DNA from: Clostridia bacterium
GTDB lineage: Bacteria; Bacillota; Clostridia; Peptostreptococcales; Anaerovoracaceae
Assembly: GCA_902363595.1 (NCBI GenBank)
Contig: CABJAP010000002.1
Coordinates: forward strand, 62,001 to 126,000
Reading direction: 5' to 3'
Length of the DNA: 64,000 nucleotides
Each line of letters starts with the position of its first letter. Position 1 is the stretch's first letter. Below are positions 41,206-50,187 of this stretch, one piece after another. Position numbers and translations under genes: made by a program. A model generated the notes under the pieces. It saw only the letters and a list, made by a program, of their open reading frames with translations. It made no database searches and was not told the origin of the DNA.

Positions 41206-41607
41206 ACGTAGGAATACACACGTTTATTATCGCATTTGCCGCGAATCTGCTATATGGATTTTTCGAAAAAAAGCTGAATGGAATTTGAGTTTTTACGCAA
41301 TTTTCAACGATTGCGGCCCCTCAAACTGCAACTTTAAGCCGCTCTGCCGATTTCTGCCAGAATCAGGCCCTGCAACCCCACAACTTTGCGAAAAAAATGC
41401 CGGTTTTTACAAAAGTTTTCCGCTGCCTGGTACCTTGTGGTCTTAAAGCGGTTTTCCCAATCTGGCGCCTAACCGGTTTGAAGTAATTTTCCCCAATCTG
41501 AAATCTCATCGGCTTCCCCTGCTTTTCCGCAATCTGGCGCCCGTTCAACGAAGCGCAGCATACAGCAAAAAATGCCTCTTTCCAAACACCCCGACTGTAG
41601 CGTTTCT
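41206..41607. repeat. Intergenic region with dispersed repeat, copy B
   Basis: No gene is supported. Positions 41291-41430 match copy A at 13895-14035 in several ordered blocks, notably TTTTCAACGATTGCGGCC and TTTTTACAAAAGTTTTCC. The remainder contains three short relatives of CCCAATCTGGCGCC (about 41457, 41492, 41530), which look like a decayed local repeat. A minus-strand frame through this area is not supported by composition or ribosome site. Confidence 0.55.
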
Positions 41608-42207
41608 TCATACTTCTCCTTGTGCTGAAGATTCCAGCGCTGCGGCGCCGTGGAGCACCATCTCTTCCGCCAGAGCCGCGATTTCTTCCGGCGACTCTTT
41701 CATGCCAGATGCCAGCCAATCCTGGATCAAGCCGATATGACCGCTGACAACAAAGGCGTAAAAACATTCAAAGGTCCGCGAATCCGCCTTATCATATTTC
41801 ACAGCCCAGGTACGAAAACACTTATCCCGCACCAGACCCTTTAGCTTTTCGACAAATGCGATATCTCCGTTTTCCCCTAAGAAAGCGGCGCACAAATCTG
41901 CGTGATCCGCCAGATAGGTATAGATCTCCGTAAAGAGAAACAGCGGCGATTGCTGGAGCTGGGATGTGGGATAGGCATCCAAAATTATGCGGAATTCCTC
42001 CATGATTTCAGATTCGATCTTTTCCACCATATCGTAAATATCCTTATAGTGCAGATAAAACGTTCCCCGATTGATATCCACCAGCTCCGTCAGCTCCTTG
42101 ACGGTGATCTCCTTAATACTTTTTTTCAGCATCAGCTTGGACAGACCCTGGCGCAGCAGCAGCCTGGTTTTGCGGATCCGGCGGTCCGCTGTCTTTTTTT
42201 CATTCAT
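41608..42207 (-). CDS. TetR-family transcriptional regulator
   Basis: The protein has 199 residues from the ATG at 42207, which follows AGGAAAC; the in-frame ATGs upstream would pass through a likely operator. The N-terminal HTH reads IKEITVKELTELVDINRGTF followed by YLHYKDIYDMVEKIE, standard for TetR repressors. The C-terminal domain is helical and of the TetR_C type seen next to MMPL genes. It is divergent from the MMPL exporter, and an inverted repeat in the gap fits its operator, so it probably represses the exporter operon and itself until a membrane-active ligand is sensed. Confidence 0.9.
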   Translation of the reverse strand: MNEKKTADRRIRKTRLLLRQGLSKLMLKKSIKEITVKELTELVDINRGTFYLHYKDIYDMVEKIESEIMEEFRIILDAYPTSQLQQSPLFLFTEIYTYLADHADLCAAFLGENGDIAFVEKLKGLVRDKCFRTWAVKYDKADSRTFECFYAFVVSGHIGLIQDWLASGMKESPEEIAALAEEMVLHGAAALESSAQGEV

Positions 42208-42231
42208 AATCAGTTTCCTCATGGACGCGAA

Positions 42232-42353
42232 TAATGAACGAAATCTGGGGACTTTGTTCATTAACGCACATTTTTTCCCCTAGTTGCTTATTGAAAATTG
42301 AGCAAGACCTATTATAATAAAAGATAGCATTAAAATCAACAGCCTGTTCATTA
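42232..42353. promoter_or_regulatory. Divergent promoter and TetR operator
   Basis: TAATGAAC-N16-GTTCATTA (42232-42263) is a perfect inverted repeat, and GTTCATTA occurs again at 42346-42353. Between them lies TTGAAA-16 bp-TATAAT, the likely promoter for the MMPL operon. One operator half thus lies on either side of the promoter, which fits repression by the adjacent TetR protein. Confidence 0.65.
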
Positions 42354-42385
42354 CTTAAAATTCGTCAATATAAGGGGGATCATAA

Positions 42386-44458
42386 ATGGAACGCTTTTTC
42401 CGGGCAATACTAAGGCATAAAAAGACAGTGGTCGTTCTGTTTTTAATCTGCGCCGTTGCGGGAGCAATTCTTTCCACAGGCGTTAAGGTCAATTACACCT
42501 TTGCAGACTATCTGCCTGCGGATACGCCCTCGACCATCGCGCTGGATACCATGAAAGAAGAATTTGGAAGCGGCGCGCCCAACGCCAGGCTGGTGGTAAA
42601 GGACGTGTCCATTCCCCAGGCTTTGGCCCTGAAAGAAAAAATTGCTGCCATAGAAGGCATCCGGGATATTACCTGGCTGGACGATGGGGCAGAGGTTAAG
42701 GGGCCGTTGGAGTTGATCAGCCAAAGCGTTCTGGACCAATACTATAAAGATGAAAAAGCCTGCTTTATTCTCACCATCGACCCTGACCGGATTCTGGAGA
42801 CGTACTTGCAAGTGCAAAAACTGGCTGGCGAGGATGCGGCAATGGCGGGAGCGGCGGTCAATACGGCCGCGGCCACTGCTACAACGGGCATTGAAGTAGG
42901 AAAAATCATGATGCTGGTCATACCCCTATGTTTTATCATTCTCCTGCTGACTACCACATCCTGGTTTGAGCCGGTCCTCTTCATGGTGACCATTGGCATC
43001 GCCATCTTGATCAACCTGGGGACCAACCTCTTTTTTGGCGAAATTTCCTTTGTCACCAAAGCGGCCTGCAGCATCCTCCAGCTGGCAGTTTCTATGGACT
43101 ATTCCATCTTTCTTCTTCACCGGTTTTCAGCCTACCGGCAAGAAGGCGTGCCGGTTCAGGATGCAATGATAAAAGCCATCCGCAAATCCTTTTTTACCAT
43201 TACTGCCAGCGGTTTGACAACGGTCATCGGATTTGCGGCGCTGATCCTCATGGAATTCCGCATTGGTCCCGATATGGGAACTGTCATGGCCAAAGCCATT
43301 GCCCTTTCCATGGTCTCGGTGCTGATTCTGCTGCCAGTGCTGGCACTGATGAGCTACCGATGGATCGATAAAACTCAGCATCGCCCGCTGATGCCAAAGT
43401 TCGAAGGCTTTTCCAAATTCGTAAACAAGATTCGCATTCCGGCGCTGATCGTCTTTCTGCTGGTGATGATACCGGCCTTTCTGGCTCAGAGCAGCAACGA
43501 TTTTCGATACGGCGCGGGAGACATCTTCCGTGAGGGAACTCAGACCTATGCGGAAAGCGTGCAAGTGGAAAAAGATTTCGGAAAGACCAATCAGCTGGTG
43601 CTGATGGTGCCCAAAGGCGATACGGCCAAGGAAAAAGAGTTGAGCTCAGCTATCCATCAAATTCCCCAGGTTATAGAGGTTCTTTCCTTTGTGGATGCAG
43701 CGGGGCCCCAGGTACCGCCAGCCTATCTGGATCAGAAAACCCGCAGCAAGCTTATCTCAGAGCATTATAGCCGGATGGTAATTTCCGTAAGCACCAGTCA
43801 GGAAAGCCGGGAGGCCTTTGCAGTTGTTAAAAAGCTGCGCAAGCTGGGGGACCAGTACTACGGCAGCAAATATCTGCTGGCAGGGGAAAGCGCCACCACA
43901 TATGACATGCGGGATGTGACTACAAGAGACATGGAGCGGGTCAACTTTATCGCCATCGGAGCCATATTTTTAATCCTGCTTATAACCATGCGTTCCATCA
44001 TCATTCCTGTGATTTTGGTGCTGGTCATCGAAACATCTATCTGGATCAACCTGTCGGTTCCCTATTTTGCCGGTGAGCAGCTCCAATATATCGCTTACTT
44101 GATTATCAGCGCCATACAGCTGGGGGCGACGGTGGACTATGCGATTCTGATGGCAAGCCGCTATATGGAAGAGCGGCATCTATATACGAAAAAGGAAGCC
44201 CTGCTTTCCACTGTGCGCCATACGGCGCTGTCGATTCTGACTTCGGCTTCCATTCTCACATTGGGAGGCGGCATGCTGGCGGCGATTTCCACCAACGGCG
44301 TGCTGATCGAGCTGGGCACGCTGGTAGCCCGGGGAGCGGTCTTATCGGCGGTCCTGGTGCTGCTGGTTCTGCCGGGGATCCTCTACAGCCTGGATAAGAT
44401 CATCGGCAAGCTGACTTATCAATCAAACTTTGCACAAGGGGGTAAAACACATGTATAG
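42386..44458 (+). CDS. MMPL-family RND-type exporter
   Basis: This 690-residue membrane protein has 12 predicted helices in two repeats, each with one helix, a large outer loop and five helices. Motifs include the first helix VVVLFLICAVAGAILSTGV, SMDYSIFLLHRFSAYRQEG with the conserved Asp-Tyr pair in helix 4, and GATVDYAILMASRYMEERHL in the second half. These Asp residues carry protons in the family. Known members export lipids or detoxify amphipathic compounds; the substrate here is unknown. GGGGGA precedes the ATG. The 3' end overlaps the next gene by 8 nt. It is probably controlled by the divergent TetR. Confidence 0.92.
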   Translation: MERFFRAILRHKKTVVVLFLICAVAGAILSTGVKVNYTFADYLPADTPSTIALDTMKEEFGSGAPNARLVVKDVSIPQALALKEKIAAIEGIRDITWLDDGAEVKGPLELISQSVLDQYYKDEKACFILTIDPDRILETYLQVQKLAGEDAAMAGAAVNTAAATATTGIEVGKIMMLVIPLCFIILLLTTTSWFEPVLFMVTIGIAILINLGTNLFFGEISFVTKAACSILQLAVSMDYSIFLLHRFSAYRQEGVPVQDAMIKAIRKSFFTITASGLTTVIGFAALILMEFRIGPDMGTVMAKAIALSMVSVLILLPVLALMSYRWIDKTQHRPLMPKFEGFSKFVNKIRIPALIVFLLVMIPAFLAQSSNDFRYGAGDIFREGTQTYAESVQVEKDFGKTNQLVLMVPKGDTAKEKELSSAIHQIPQVIEVLSFVDAAGPQVPPAYLDQKTRSKLISEHYSRMVISVSTSQESREAFAVVKKLRKLGDQYYGSKYLLAGESATTYDMRDVTTRDMERVNFIAIGAIFLILLITMRSIIIPVILVLVIETSIWINLSVPYFAGEQLQYIAYLIISAIQLGATVDYAILMASRYMEERHLYTKKEALLSTVRHTALSILTSASILTLGGGMLAAISTNGVLIELGTLVARGAVLSAVLVLLVLPGILYSLDKIIGKLTYQSNFAQGGKTHV

Positions 44459-46100
44459 AAAAAACAGAACGGGAAAAAAGCTGAGGATGTTGACGGCAGG
44501 ACTGCTGATCCTGCTGCTGGCCGATGTGGCCGCGGTTCCGGCTTTCGCTGATCAGCAGCCGTCCCCAAAGGACGAAGTGGTTTATGCGGATCTGGGCGGG
44601 GACGGACATATGGAGCAGATTTATGTGGTCAATATCTTTGAGGGGCAGAAATCCATTCTGGACTATGGAACCTATGAGCGTGTCCGCAACATGACCTCCA
44701 CTGATAAAATCCGTGAAAAGGGCGATCAGCTCCTTATAGACACCGATCAAGAGATGCTCTATTATCAGGGTAACTTGAAAAAAGGCAGCCTTCCCTGGAA
44801 CATCGCGCTCAAATATACCCTTGACGGCAGGGAAATAAGTCCGAAGGAACTCGCCGGAAAAAACGGAGCGATGAAGCTGGAAATCGCCATATCCGAAAAC
44901 CCTCAGGCAGAAAAATCCTTTTTTAACCAATATGCCTTGCAGATTACGGCTGCTTTTCCGACCGATAAGTGTGAAAACATTCGTGCTCAGGGCGCGACCG
45001 AAGCCAATGCGGGAGCCAATAAGCAGCTGACCTGGACTTTGCTCCCTGGCACAGAGAAAACCCTTCAGGTGGAGACAGAGGTAAAGGACTTTGAAATGGA
45101 GAGCATCTCCTTCAACGGGATTCAGCTAAATATGGATGTGGACGTGGACAGCAGCGAGATGACAAAAAAATTCGGCCAGCTTTCGGCAGCGGTGAAAGCC
45201 ATTGATCATGGCGCGAAAGCCATGGATAAAGGGGCCGGAGAACTAAAGAGCGGGGCGAAAAAATTAAAAAAAGGCAGCGATGATTTGGAAAACAACGTGA
45301 AAACTATTTCCAAACAAGTGAAGCAGGCCGGTAAGCTGGGGAGCGCATCTTCGGAAATCAAAGGTGCCGTTTCAGCATTGGATCAGGGTGTTGAAAAAAT
45401 CAAAAGCTCTGTCAGCTATGACGCCTATAAAAAGGTCATGGCTGAAAACGGCCTCAATATCGACCAGTTGAAACAGCAGAACGCCCAAATGCTGGAGCTG
45501 CTGAATCAACTGAAGGTACAGGCCGGTATGTTGAATGAACCGCAGAAGAGCCAGTATCTTGCCCAGATCAGCCAGGGCCAGAAGCTGATCCAAGGGAATA
45601 TAGCGGCCATTCAGGCAACCGAAACCTATCTGAACAGCACGGCGGCGGGAATTACCGAGGCCCAAAACGGTGCGGCTGCTCTGGTAGAAAACTATCAGAC
45701 CTTTGATCAGCAGCTGCAGGGAGCGGTCAATCAGCTGAAGGAGCTGGATCTTTCTCAGATCAGTAAGCTAACCCAGGGTGCAGAGGCCCTTTCAGACGGA
45801 ACCGGAAAGCTGAAGAGCGGCAGCAGCGCTCTGGCTCAGGGCACTGCTAGTCTTACCAGCAAGACCTCCGGCATCAGCGGCCAGGTAGAGGAACAAATCA
45901 ACGACATGCTGGAGGGAATAAGGGGAACCGATGGAGAGGTAACATCTTTTGTTTCGGAAAAAAATACCAATGTGCGCAGCGTGCAGTTTGTGATTAAGAA
46001 TGGGCCGATCGAACTCCCAGACAAAGAGCCTCCTGCAGAATCACCAGTTCAAAAGCAAAGCTGGTGGCAAAAACTCTTATCCCTCTTTGGCATCGATTAA
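44451..46100 (+). CDS. Secreted coiled-coil partner of the MMPL exporter (YhgE-like)
   Basis: The 549-residue protein has a signal peptide (LTAGLLILLLADVAAVPAFA). Residues 30-250 are a beta-rich domain. From about 255 on it is a long helical region with repeated G-A-x-x-L-x-x-G-(A/S) patterns (KGAGELKSGAKKLKKGSDDL; LSDGTGKLKSGSSALAQGTA), typical of YhgE/Pip-like proteins next to MMPL transporters. The end QSWWQKLLSLFGID is a short amphipathic aromatic helix that may touch the membrane; there is no full C-terminal membrane helix. The ATG at 44451 has AAGGGGG 8 nt upstream and overlaps the exporter gene. It probably forms an external extension of the exporter. Confidence 0.8.
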   Translation: MYRKNRTGKKLRMLTAGLLILLLADVAAVPAFADQQPSPKDEVVYADLGGDGHMEQIYVVNIFEGQKSILDYGTYERVRNMTSTDKIREKGDQLLIDTDQEMLYYQGNLKKGSLPWNIALKYTLDGREISPKELAGKNGAMKLEIAISENPQAEKSFFNQYALQITAAFPTDKCENIRAQGATEANAGANKQLTWTLLPGTEKTLQVETEVKDFEMESISFNGIQLNMDVDVDSSEMTKKFGQLSAAVKAIDHGAKAMDKGAGELKSGAKKLKKGSDDLENNVKTISKQVKQAGKLGSASSEIKGAVSALDQGVEKIKSSVSYDAYKKVMAENGLNIDQLKQQNAQMLELLNQLKVQAGMLNEPQKSQYLAQISQGQKLIQGNIAAIQATETYLNSTAAGITEAQNGAAALVENYQTFDQQLQGAVNQLKELDLSQISKLTQGAEALSDGTGKLKSGSSALAQGTASLTSKTSGISGQVEEQINDMLEGIRGTDGEVTSFVSEKNTNVRSVQFVIKNGPIELPDKEPPAESPVQKQSWWQKLLSLFGID

Positions 46101-46199
46101 GCATCTTTCTTCGCTCAAAGAAAAAAATCTTTTTTTCTTTGATAAATTTGCGGCAATAGGCAAATAATATGTTAAGAAAAAAAGAGAGGAGTGAAGACA

Positions 46200-46472
46200 T
46201 TGAAAAAAGCAAGAATCTTATTAGCAATGCTGCTGGCCGTATCTGTATTTTCATTTGCAGGCTGCGGCGACAAGGATACATCGGAAGGTCAGGTCAACGA
46301 TGGCACAACAGTCGAACAAACGACGGAGAAAGCCTCCGATGCAGGCGAAGATTTGAAAAACGATGCTAAAGATCTGGGCGACGATGTGAAAGACGGAGCC
46401 AAAGATTTAGTCGATGGTACAGACAACACAGACGATGCACAGAAGAATAATACCAAAGAAACTACAAAATAG
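46200..46472 (+). CDS. Small acidic lipoprotein
   Basis: The product has about 90 residues. Its signal is ARILLAMLLAVSVFSFAGC with the lipobox F-A-G-C, cut before Cys about residue 22. The mature chain is short, low in complexity and acidic, with repeats of D-(L/V)-K-(N/D)-(D/G)-A-K-D that would form an amphipathic helix. I prefer the TTG at 46200, 9 nt after GAGAGGAG, over the GTG at 46191, which sits directly against that site. It follows the MMPL partner by 99 bp. The function is unknown. Confidence 0.7.
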   Translation: MKKARILLAMLLAVSVFSFAGCGDKDTSEGQVNDGTTVEQTTEKASDAGEDLKNDAKDLGDDVKDGAKDLVDGTDNTDDAQKNNTKETTK

Positions 46473-46543
46473 GCGGCTTTCCGAAAGTTAGGGGCTGCCG
46501 CGTGAAAAGCGATCTGCTTCATGAAGCCCCTTGGCATCTGGGA

Positions 46544-46586
46544 TTGCACTAATTTTGATAAAAGCTACAAAATTAGTGCAATTTTT
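46544..46586 (+). terminator. Intrinsic terminator after the lipoprotein gene
   Basis: TTGCACTAATTTTG and CAAAATTAGTGCAA form a perfect 14 bp stem around a 10 nt loop, followed by five T. A second hairpin, GGGGCT with AGCCCC, lies just before it at about 46491-46530. Confidence 0.8.
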
Positions 46587-46840
46587 CAACGTTTCCGGGG
46601 GTCGGATTTAGCAAAAACCTCCTTAAGTGTGGATCTTGTAGAATTTACAGCCCGCAAACCCACAAAATTTAGTCAAAATATCCCGATTTCATTATGGTAA
46701 ACCAAGGCGTCGTACAAAAGAGCTCGACCAAGGAGCCTAACCAACCTTTTCATAACAGACACGAACCTTTAACTTTGGTGCGGCAGCCCAAAGCCCAATT
46801 TGGCTTCAAACGGGTTTAGGGTGCGTTTATTGCCGGGATA
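46577..46840. repeat. Intergenic region with dispersed repeats, copy C
   Basis: No gene is supported between the lipoprotein terminator and rnr. The first part (about 46577-46690) is a diverged relative of copies A and B, with TTTTTCAACG and a CCCGCAAACCCACAAAATTT stretch. The second part contains GGTGCGGCAGCCC at about 46776, identical to 11175-11187. Confidence 0.45.
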
Positions 46841-46855
46841 TGGTAAACTATACAT

Positions 46856-48799
46856 ATGAGAAAAAAGATGAAAAGACCTGAGACCATAGGCACATTGTCA
46901 AAACACAGAAAAGGGTTTGGCTTTGTTATAACAGAAGACGAAGAACCGGATATCTATATTTCCGCGCGCAGCATGGGCGGTGCCATGAACGGAGACCGGG
47001 TTCTGGTAGAATTAAATCCCCAGAGCCGCGGAAACTCCAGAGAGGGCGTGATTGTCAAGATTGTGGAACGCTGCACAAAAGAACTTGTCGGCACCTTTGA
47101 GAAAAGCAAACGATTTGGCTTTGTTGTGGCCGACGACCCCAGAATGGGCGAGGATATTTTTGTGCGCAAAAAAGATTTCCGCGGCGCACAGAGGGGCGAT
47201 AAAGTGATGGTGCAGATCACCCGCTATCCGGATAAAGAAAACAGCGCGGAAGGAAAGATCACGGAGATCATCAGCCGCAGCGGGCAGGCCGGCGGCGACA
47301 TCAAGGCGCTCATGCGGGGCTGCGGACTGCGGGAAACTTTTCCCAGCCGGGTTAACGCGGAAGCCAAAGCCGTCAGCAAGGCAGGCGTGGAAGAAAAAGA
47401 TCTGGCGGGCCGCCGGGACCTGCGGGAAAAAACCACCCTTACCATAGACGGGGCGGATTCAAAGGATTTTGATGACGCGGTTTCCATTGAACTGCTCCCA
47501 GGAGGCAATTTCCTGCTGGGGGTTCATATTGCCGATGTGGCCCACTATGTCAAAGAAGGCGGCTATCTGGACCAGGAAGCGCTGAAACGGGGCAATAGCG
47601 TTTACCTGATCGATCAGGTGGTGCCTATGCTGCCAAAGAAGCTGTCCAACGGTATCTGCAGCCTTAACCCGGATGTGGATCGACTGACCCTATCGGTTGA
47701 TATGGAAGTGACGCCCCAGGGAGATGTGGTTAATCACGATATTTATGAAAGCGTGATCCATTCCAAAGCGAGGATGGTTTATTCGGAAGTCTCCGACATG
47801 CTGGAAACCAATGATCTGGATCTGATAAAAAAACACCGGGAGGTTTATGAAGATATTCTGATTATGGATAAGCTGGCTAAAATTCTCCGGCAAAAGCGGG
47901 AAGCCAGAGGCAGCTTGGACTTTGATTTTGATGAAGCTTATATTACCTTGGACGAATCGGGGATCCCGGTCAGTGTGGACATTGCCGAGCGGCGAACGGC
48001 CAATAAGCTCATCGAGGAGTTTATGCTCTTGGCAAATCAGACTGTGGCAGAGCATTTTTATTGGATGGAAATCCCCTTTGTCTACCGGATTCACGAATCG
48101 CCCTCTCCGGAAAAAATGGAAGAGTTCCGAACTTTTTTAAGAGGGTTCGGCCTTACGCTTAAAGGTGCTTCTGATTCCATCCATCCCAAGACACTCAACG
48201 ATATTTTGGATAAGGTGTCGGGAAAGACTTATGAAAATGTCATCAATACCGTGATGCTCCGTTCCATGCAAAAGGCCTTTTACGGAACAGAATGCGGCGG
48301 TCATTTTGGGCTGTCCCTCAAATATTACTGCCACTTTACCTCACCCATCCGCAGATATCCTGACCTGATCATTCATCGGATCATTAAAGCTTGTCTCCGG
48401 GGAAAGCTGGACGGAAAGACGATGAAGCATTTCAAGAAAAAGACATTGGAGGCTGCGGAAATTTCATCAGCCACCGAGCGCCAGGCCATTGAGCTGGAGC
48501 GGCAGGTGGAAAAGCTGAAAAAGGCCGAATATATTTCTTATCATGTGGGTGAATCCTTTGACGGAGTCATCAGCGGCGTGACCAGCTACGGAATCTATGT
48601 ACAGCTGGCCAATACCATCGAAGGCATGATTCGGCTGGATTCTTTGACCGACGATTATTATATCCATGAACCGGAAAAATACCGGGTAATCGGGGAGCGG
48701 ACCCATAAAGCTTACATGCTGGGGGAACGGATCCGCGTCACGGTGGATTCGGTGAGCATTGAAAATCGCGAAATCAATTTTGTGATGGAGGAGGTTTAA
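46856..48799 (+). CDS. rnr: Ribonuclease R
   Basis: RNase R degrades structured RNA from the 3' end. The 647-residue protein has two cold-shock-type OB domains (GTLSKHRKGFGFVITEDEE and GTFEKSKRFGFVVADDPRMG), the RNB catalytic domain with the acidic active site in IDGADSKDFDDAVSIELLPG (about residues 200-220), and a C-terminal S1 domain (SFDGVISGVTSYGIYVQLAN). The N-terminal winged helix found in many RNase R proteins is missing; an in-frame stop just upstream shows that the frame cannot be longer. The Shine-Dalgarno site is weak. The stop codon is directly followed by the gadB start, an unusual pairing. Confidence 0.95.
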   Translation: MRKKMKRPETIGTLSKHRKGFGFVITEDEEPDIYISARSMGGAMNGDRVLVELNPQSRGNSREGVIVKIVERCTKELVGTFEKSKRFGFVVADDPRMGEDIFVRKKDFRGAQRGDKVMVQITRYPDKENSAEGKITEIISRSGQAGGDIKALMRGCGLRETFPSRVNAEAKAVSKAGVEEKDLAGRRDLREKTTLTIDGADSKDFDDAVSIELLPGGNFLLGVHIADVAHYVKEGGYLDQEALKRGNSVYLIDQVVPMLPKKLSNGICSLNPDVDRLTLSVDMEVTPQGDVVNHDIYESVIHSKARMVYSEVSDMLETNDLDLIKKHREVYEDILIMDKLAKILRQKREARGSLDFDFDEAYITLDESGIPVSVDIAERRTANKLIEEFMLLANQTVAEHFYWMEIPFVYRIHESPSPEKMEEFRTFLRGFGLTLKGASDSIHPKTLNDILDKVSGKTYENVINTVMLRSMQKAFYGTECGGHFGLSLKYYCHFTSPIRRYPDLIIHRIIKACLRGKLDGKTMKHFKKKTLEAAEISSATERQAIELERQVEKLKKAEYISYHVGESFDGVISGVTSYGIYVQLANTIEGMIRLDSLTDDYYIHEPEKYRVIGERTHKAYMLGERIRVTVDSVSIENREINFVMEEV

Positions 48800-50182
48800 A
48801 TGAAAAAGGATTGTATGGAACATATGGCCGCCTTTCCAGGCGGGACCATTGAAGAACTGCTGCCTACTAAAAAGCTGATGAAAGACCCGTTGGATCCAGA
48901 CATAGCGTACCGCCTGGTTTTGGATGAACTGCTGGATGAAGGCGTGGCCAGACAGAATCTGGCCACGTTCTGCCAGACCTATATGGAGCCGGAAGCGACC
49001 CGCCTGATGTCCCTGACTCTGGAGAAAAACGCCATCGATAAATCCGAATATCCCCAGACTGCCCAGCTGGAAATGCGCTGCGTCAATATCATCGCCGACC
49101 TGTGGCATGCCCGTAAAGACGAAAGGTTCATTGGAACCTCCACGGTGGGCTCTTCTGAGGCCTGCATGCTGGGCGGCATGGCCATGAAATTCCGGTGGAG
49201 GGAAAATGCGGCTTCCCATGGTCTCGATGTCAACGCCAGAAAACCCAATTTGGTCATTTCCGCAGGCTATCAAGTTTGCTGGGAAAAATTCTGTGTATAC
49301 TGGGACATTGAACTGCGCCGGGTGCCGATGAAATGGGATCGCCTCAGCCTGGATTTGGAAAAGGTCATGGATTACGTGGACGAATACACCATTGGAATTG
49401 TGGGCATCCAGGGGAATACATACACGGGCAAACTGGACGATATCCAGGGGCTGGATCGATTGGTGGAGGCGCACAATAAGACGACGCCATATAAAGTATA
49501 TATCCATGTTGACGGAGCGTCCGGCGGCATGTTCACCCCGTTTTGCGGACCCAACCGGCCGTGGGATTTTCGTTTGAAAAATGTTGTTTCGATCAACACG
49601 TCCGGTCATAAATACGGTCTGGTTTATCCGGGGGTCGGGTGGATTTTATGGAGAGATGAAAAATTCCTTCCTAAGGAGCTCGTCTTTGATGTGAGCTACC
49701 TGGGCGGCGATATGCCCACCATGGCCATTAATTTTTCCAGATCAGCAAGCCATATTATCGGCCAGTACTACAATTTTTCCCGCATGGGCTTTGACGGTTA
49801 TCGGGTTGTACATGAAAAAACGCGTAAAATCGCTATGTACATAGCAAAAGAACTGAAAGAACTGGGAATCTTCGAGCTTTTAAACGATGGGGATGAAATG
49901 CCGATTGTTTGCTGGAAGCTGAAAGCAGATGAAAACCGCAAATGGAATCTCTACGATCTGGCAGATCGGATCCGCATGAGCGGCTGGCAGGTTCCGGCTT
50001 ACCCGCTGCCGCAGGATTTGGAAACCATCGTCATCCAAAGAGCAGTGATCCGGGCCGACTTCTCCAGACAGCTGGCTATCCACTTTATCGATGATTTCCG
50101 CCGCGCTGTCAAAGAGCTGGATGAAGCGCGGATCCTGCCCGGTCCGGCGACCGATAAAGGCGTCTATGGCTTCACCCATTAA
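48800..50182 (+). CDS. gadB: Glutamate decarboxylase
   Basis: The cytoplasmic PLP enzyme turns glutamate into GABA and CO2, using up a proton. The 460-residue protein has the substrate-region TSTVGSSEACMLGGMAMKFR (about residues 112-131), HVDGASGGMFTPF with the PLP-binding Asp, and the Schiff-base Lys in NTSGHKYGLVYPG near residue 272. The C-terminus ends GVYGFTH; a His close to the C-terminus closes the active site at neutral pH in E. coli GadB, and the role may be similar here. GGAGGAGG inside the end of rnr precedes the ATG, with no gap between genes. No GadC antiporter is in the window. Confidence 0.95.
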   Translation: MKKDCMEHMAAFPGGTIEELLPTKKLMKDPLDPDIAYRLVLDELLDEGVARQNLATFCQTYMEPEATRLMSLTLEKNAIDKSEYPQTAQLEMRCVNIIADLWHARKDERFIGTSTVGSSEACMLGGMAMKFRWRENAASHGLDVNARKPNLVISAGYQVCWEKFCVYWDIELRRVPMKWDRLSLDLEKVMDYVDEYTIGIVGIQGNTYTGKLDDIQGLDRLVEAHNKTTPYKVYIHVDGASGGMFTPFCGPNRPWDFRLKNVVSINTSGHKYGLVYPGVGWILWRDEKFLPKELVFDVSYLGGDMPTMAINFSRSASHIIGQYYNFSRMGFDGYRVVHEKTRKIAMYIAKELKELGIFELLNDGDEMPIVCWKLKADENRKWNLYDLADRIRMSGWQVPAYPLPQDLETIVIQRAVIRADFSRQLAIHFIDDFRRAVKELDEARILPGPATDKGVYGFTH

Positions 50183-50187
50183 CCTGT

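Noticed and set aside
41363..41767. 134-codon minus-strand frame beside the TetR gene
   Set aside because: It covers the dispersed repeat copy B and the end of the TetR gene in another frame, has no ribosome site, and the similar repeat copy A has no such frame.
48467..49609. 380-codon minus-strand frame across rnr and gadB
   Set aside because: It is opposite two well-supported conserved genes and its translation, rich in His, Phe and Gln, is typical of an antisense shadow.
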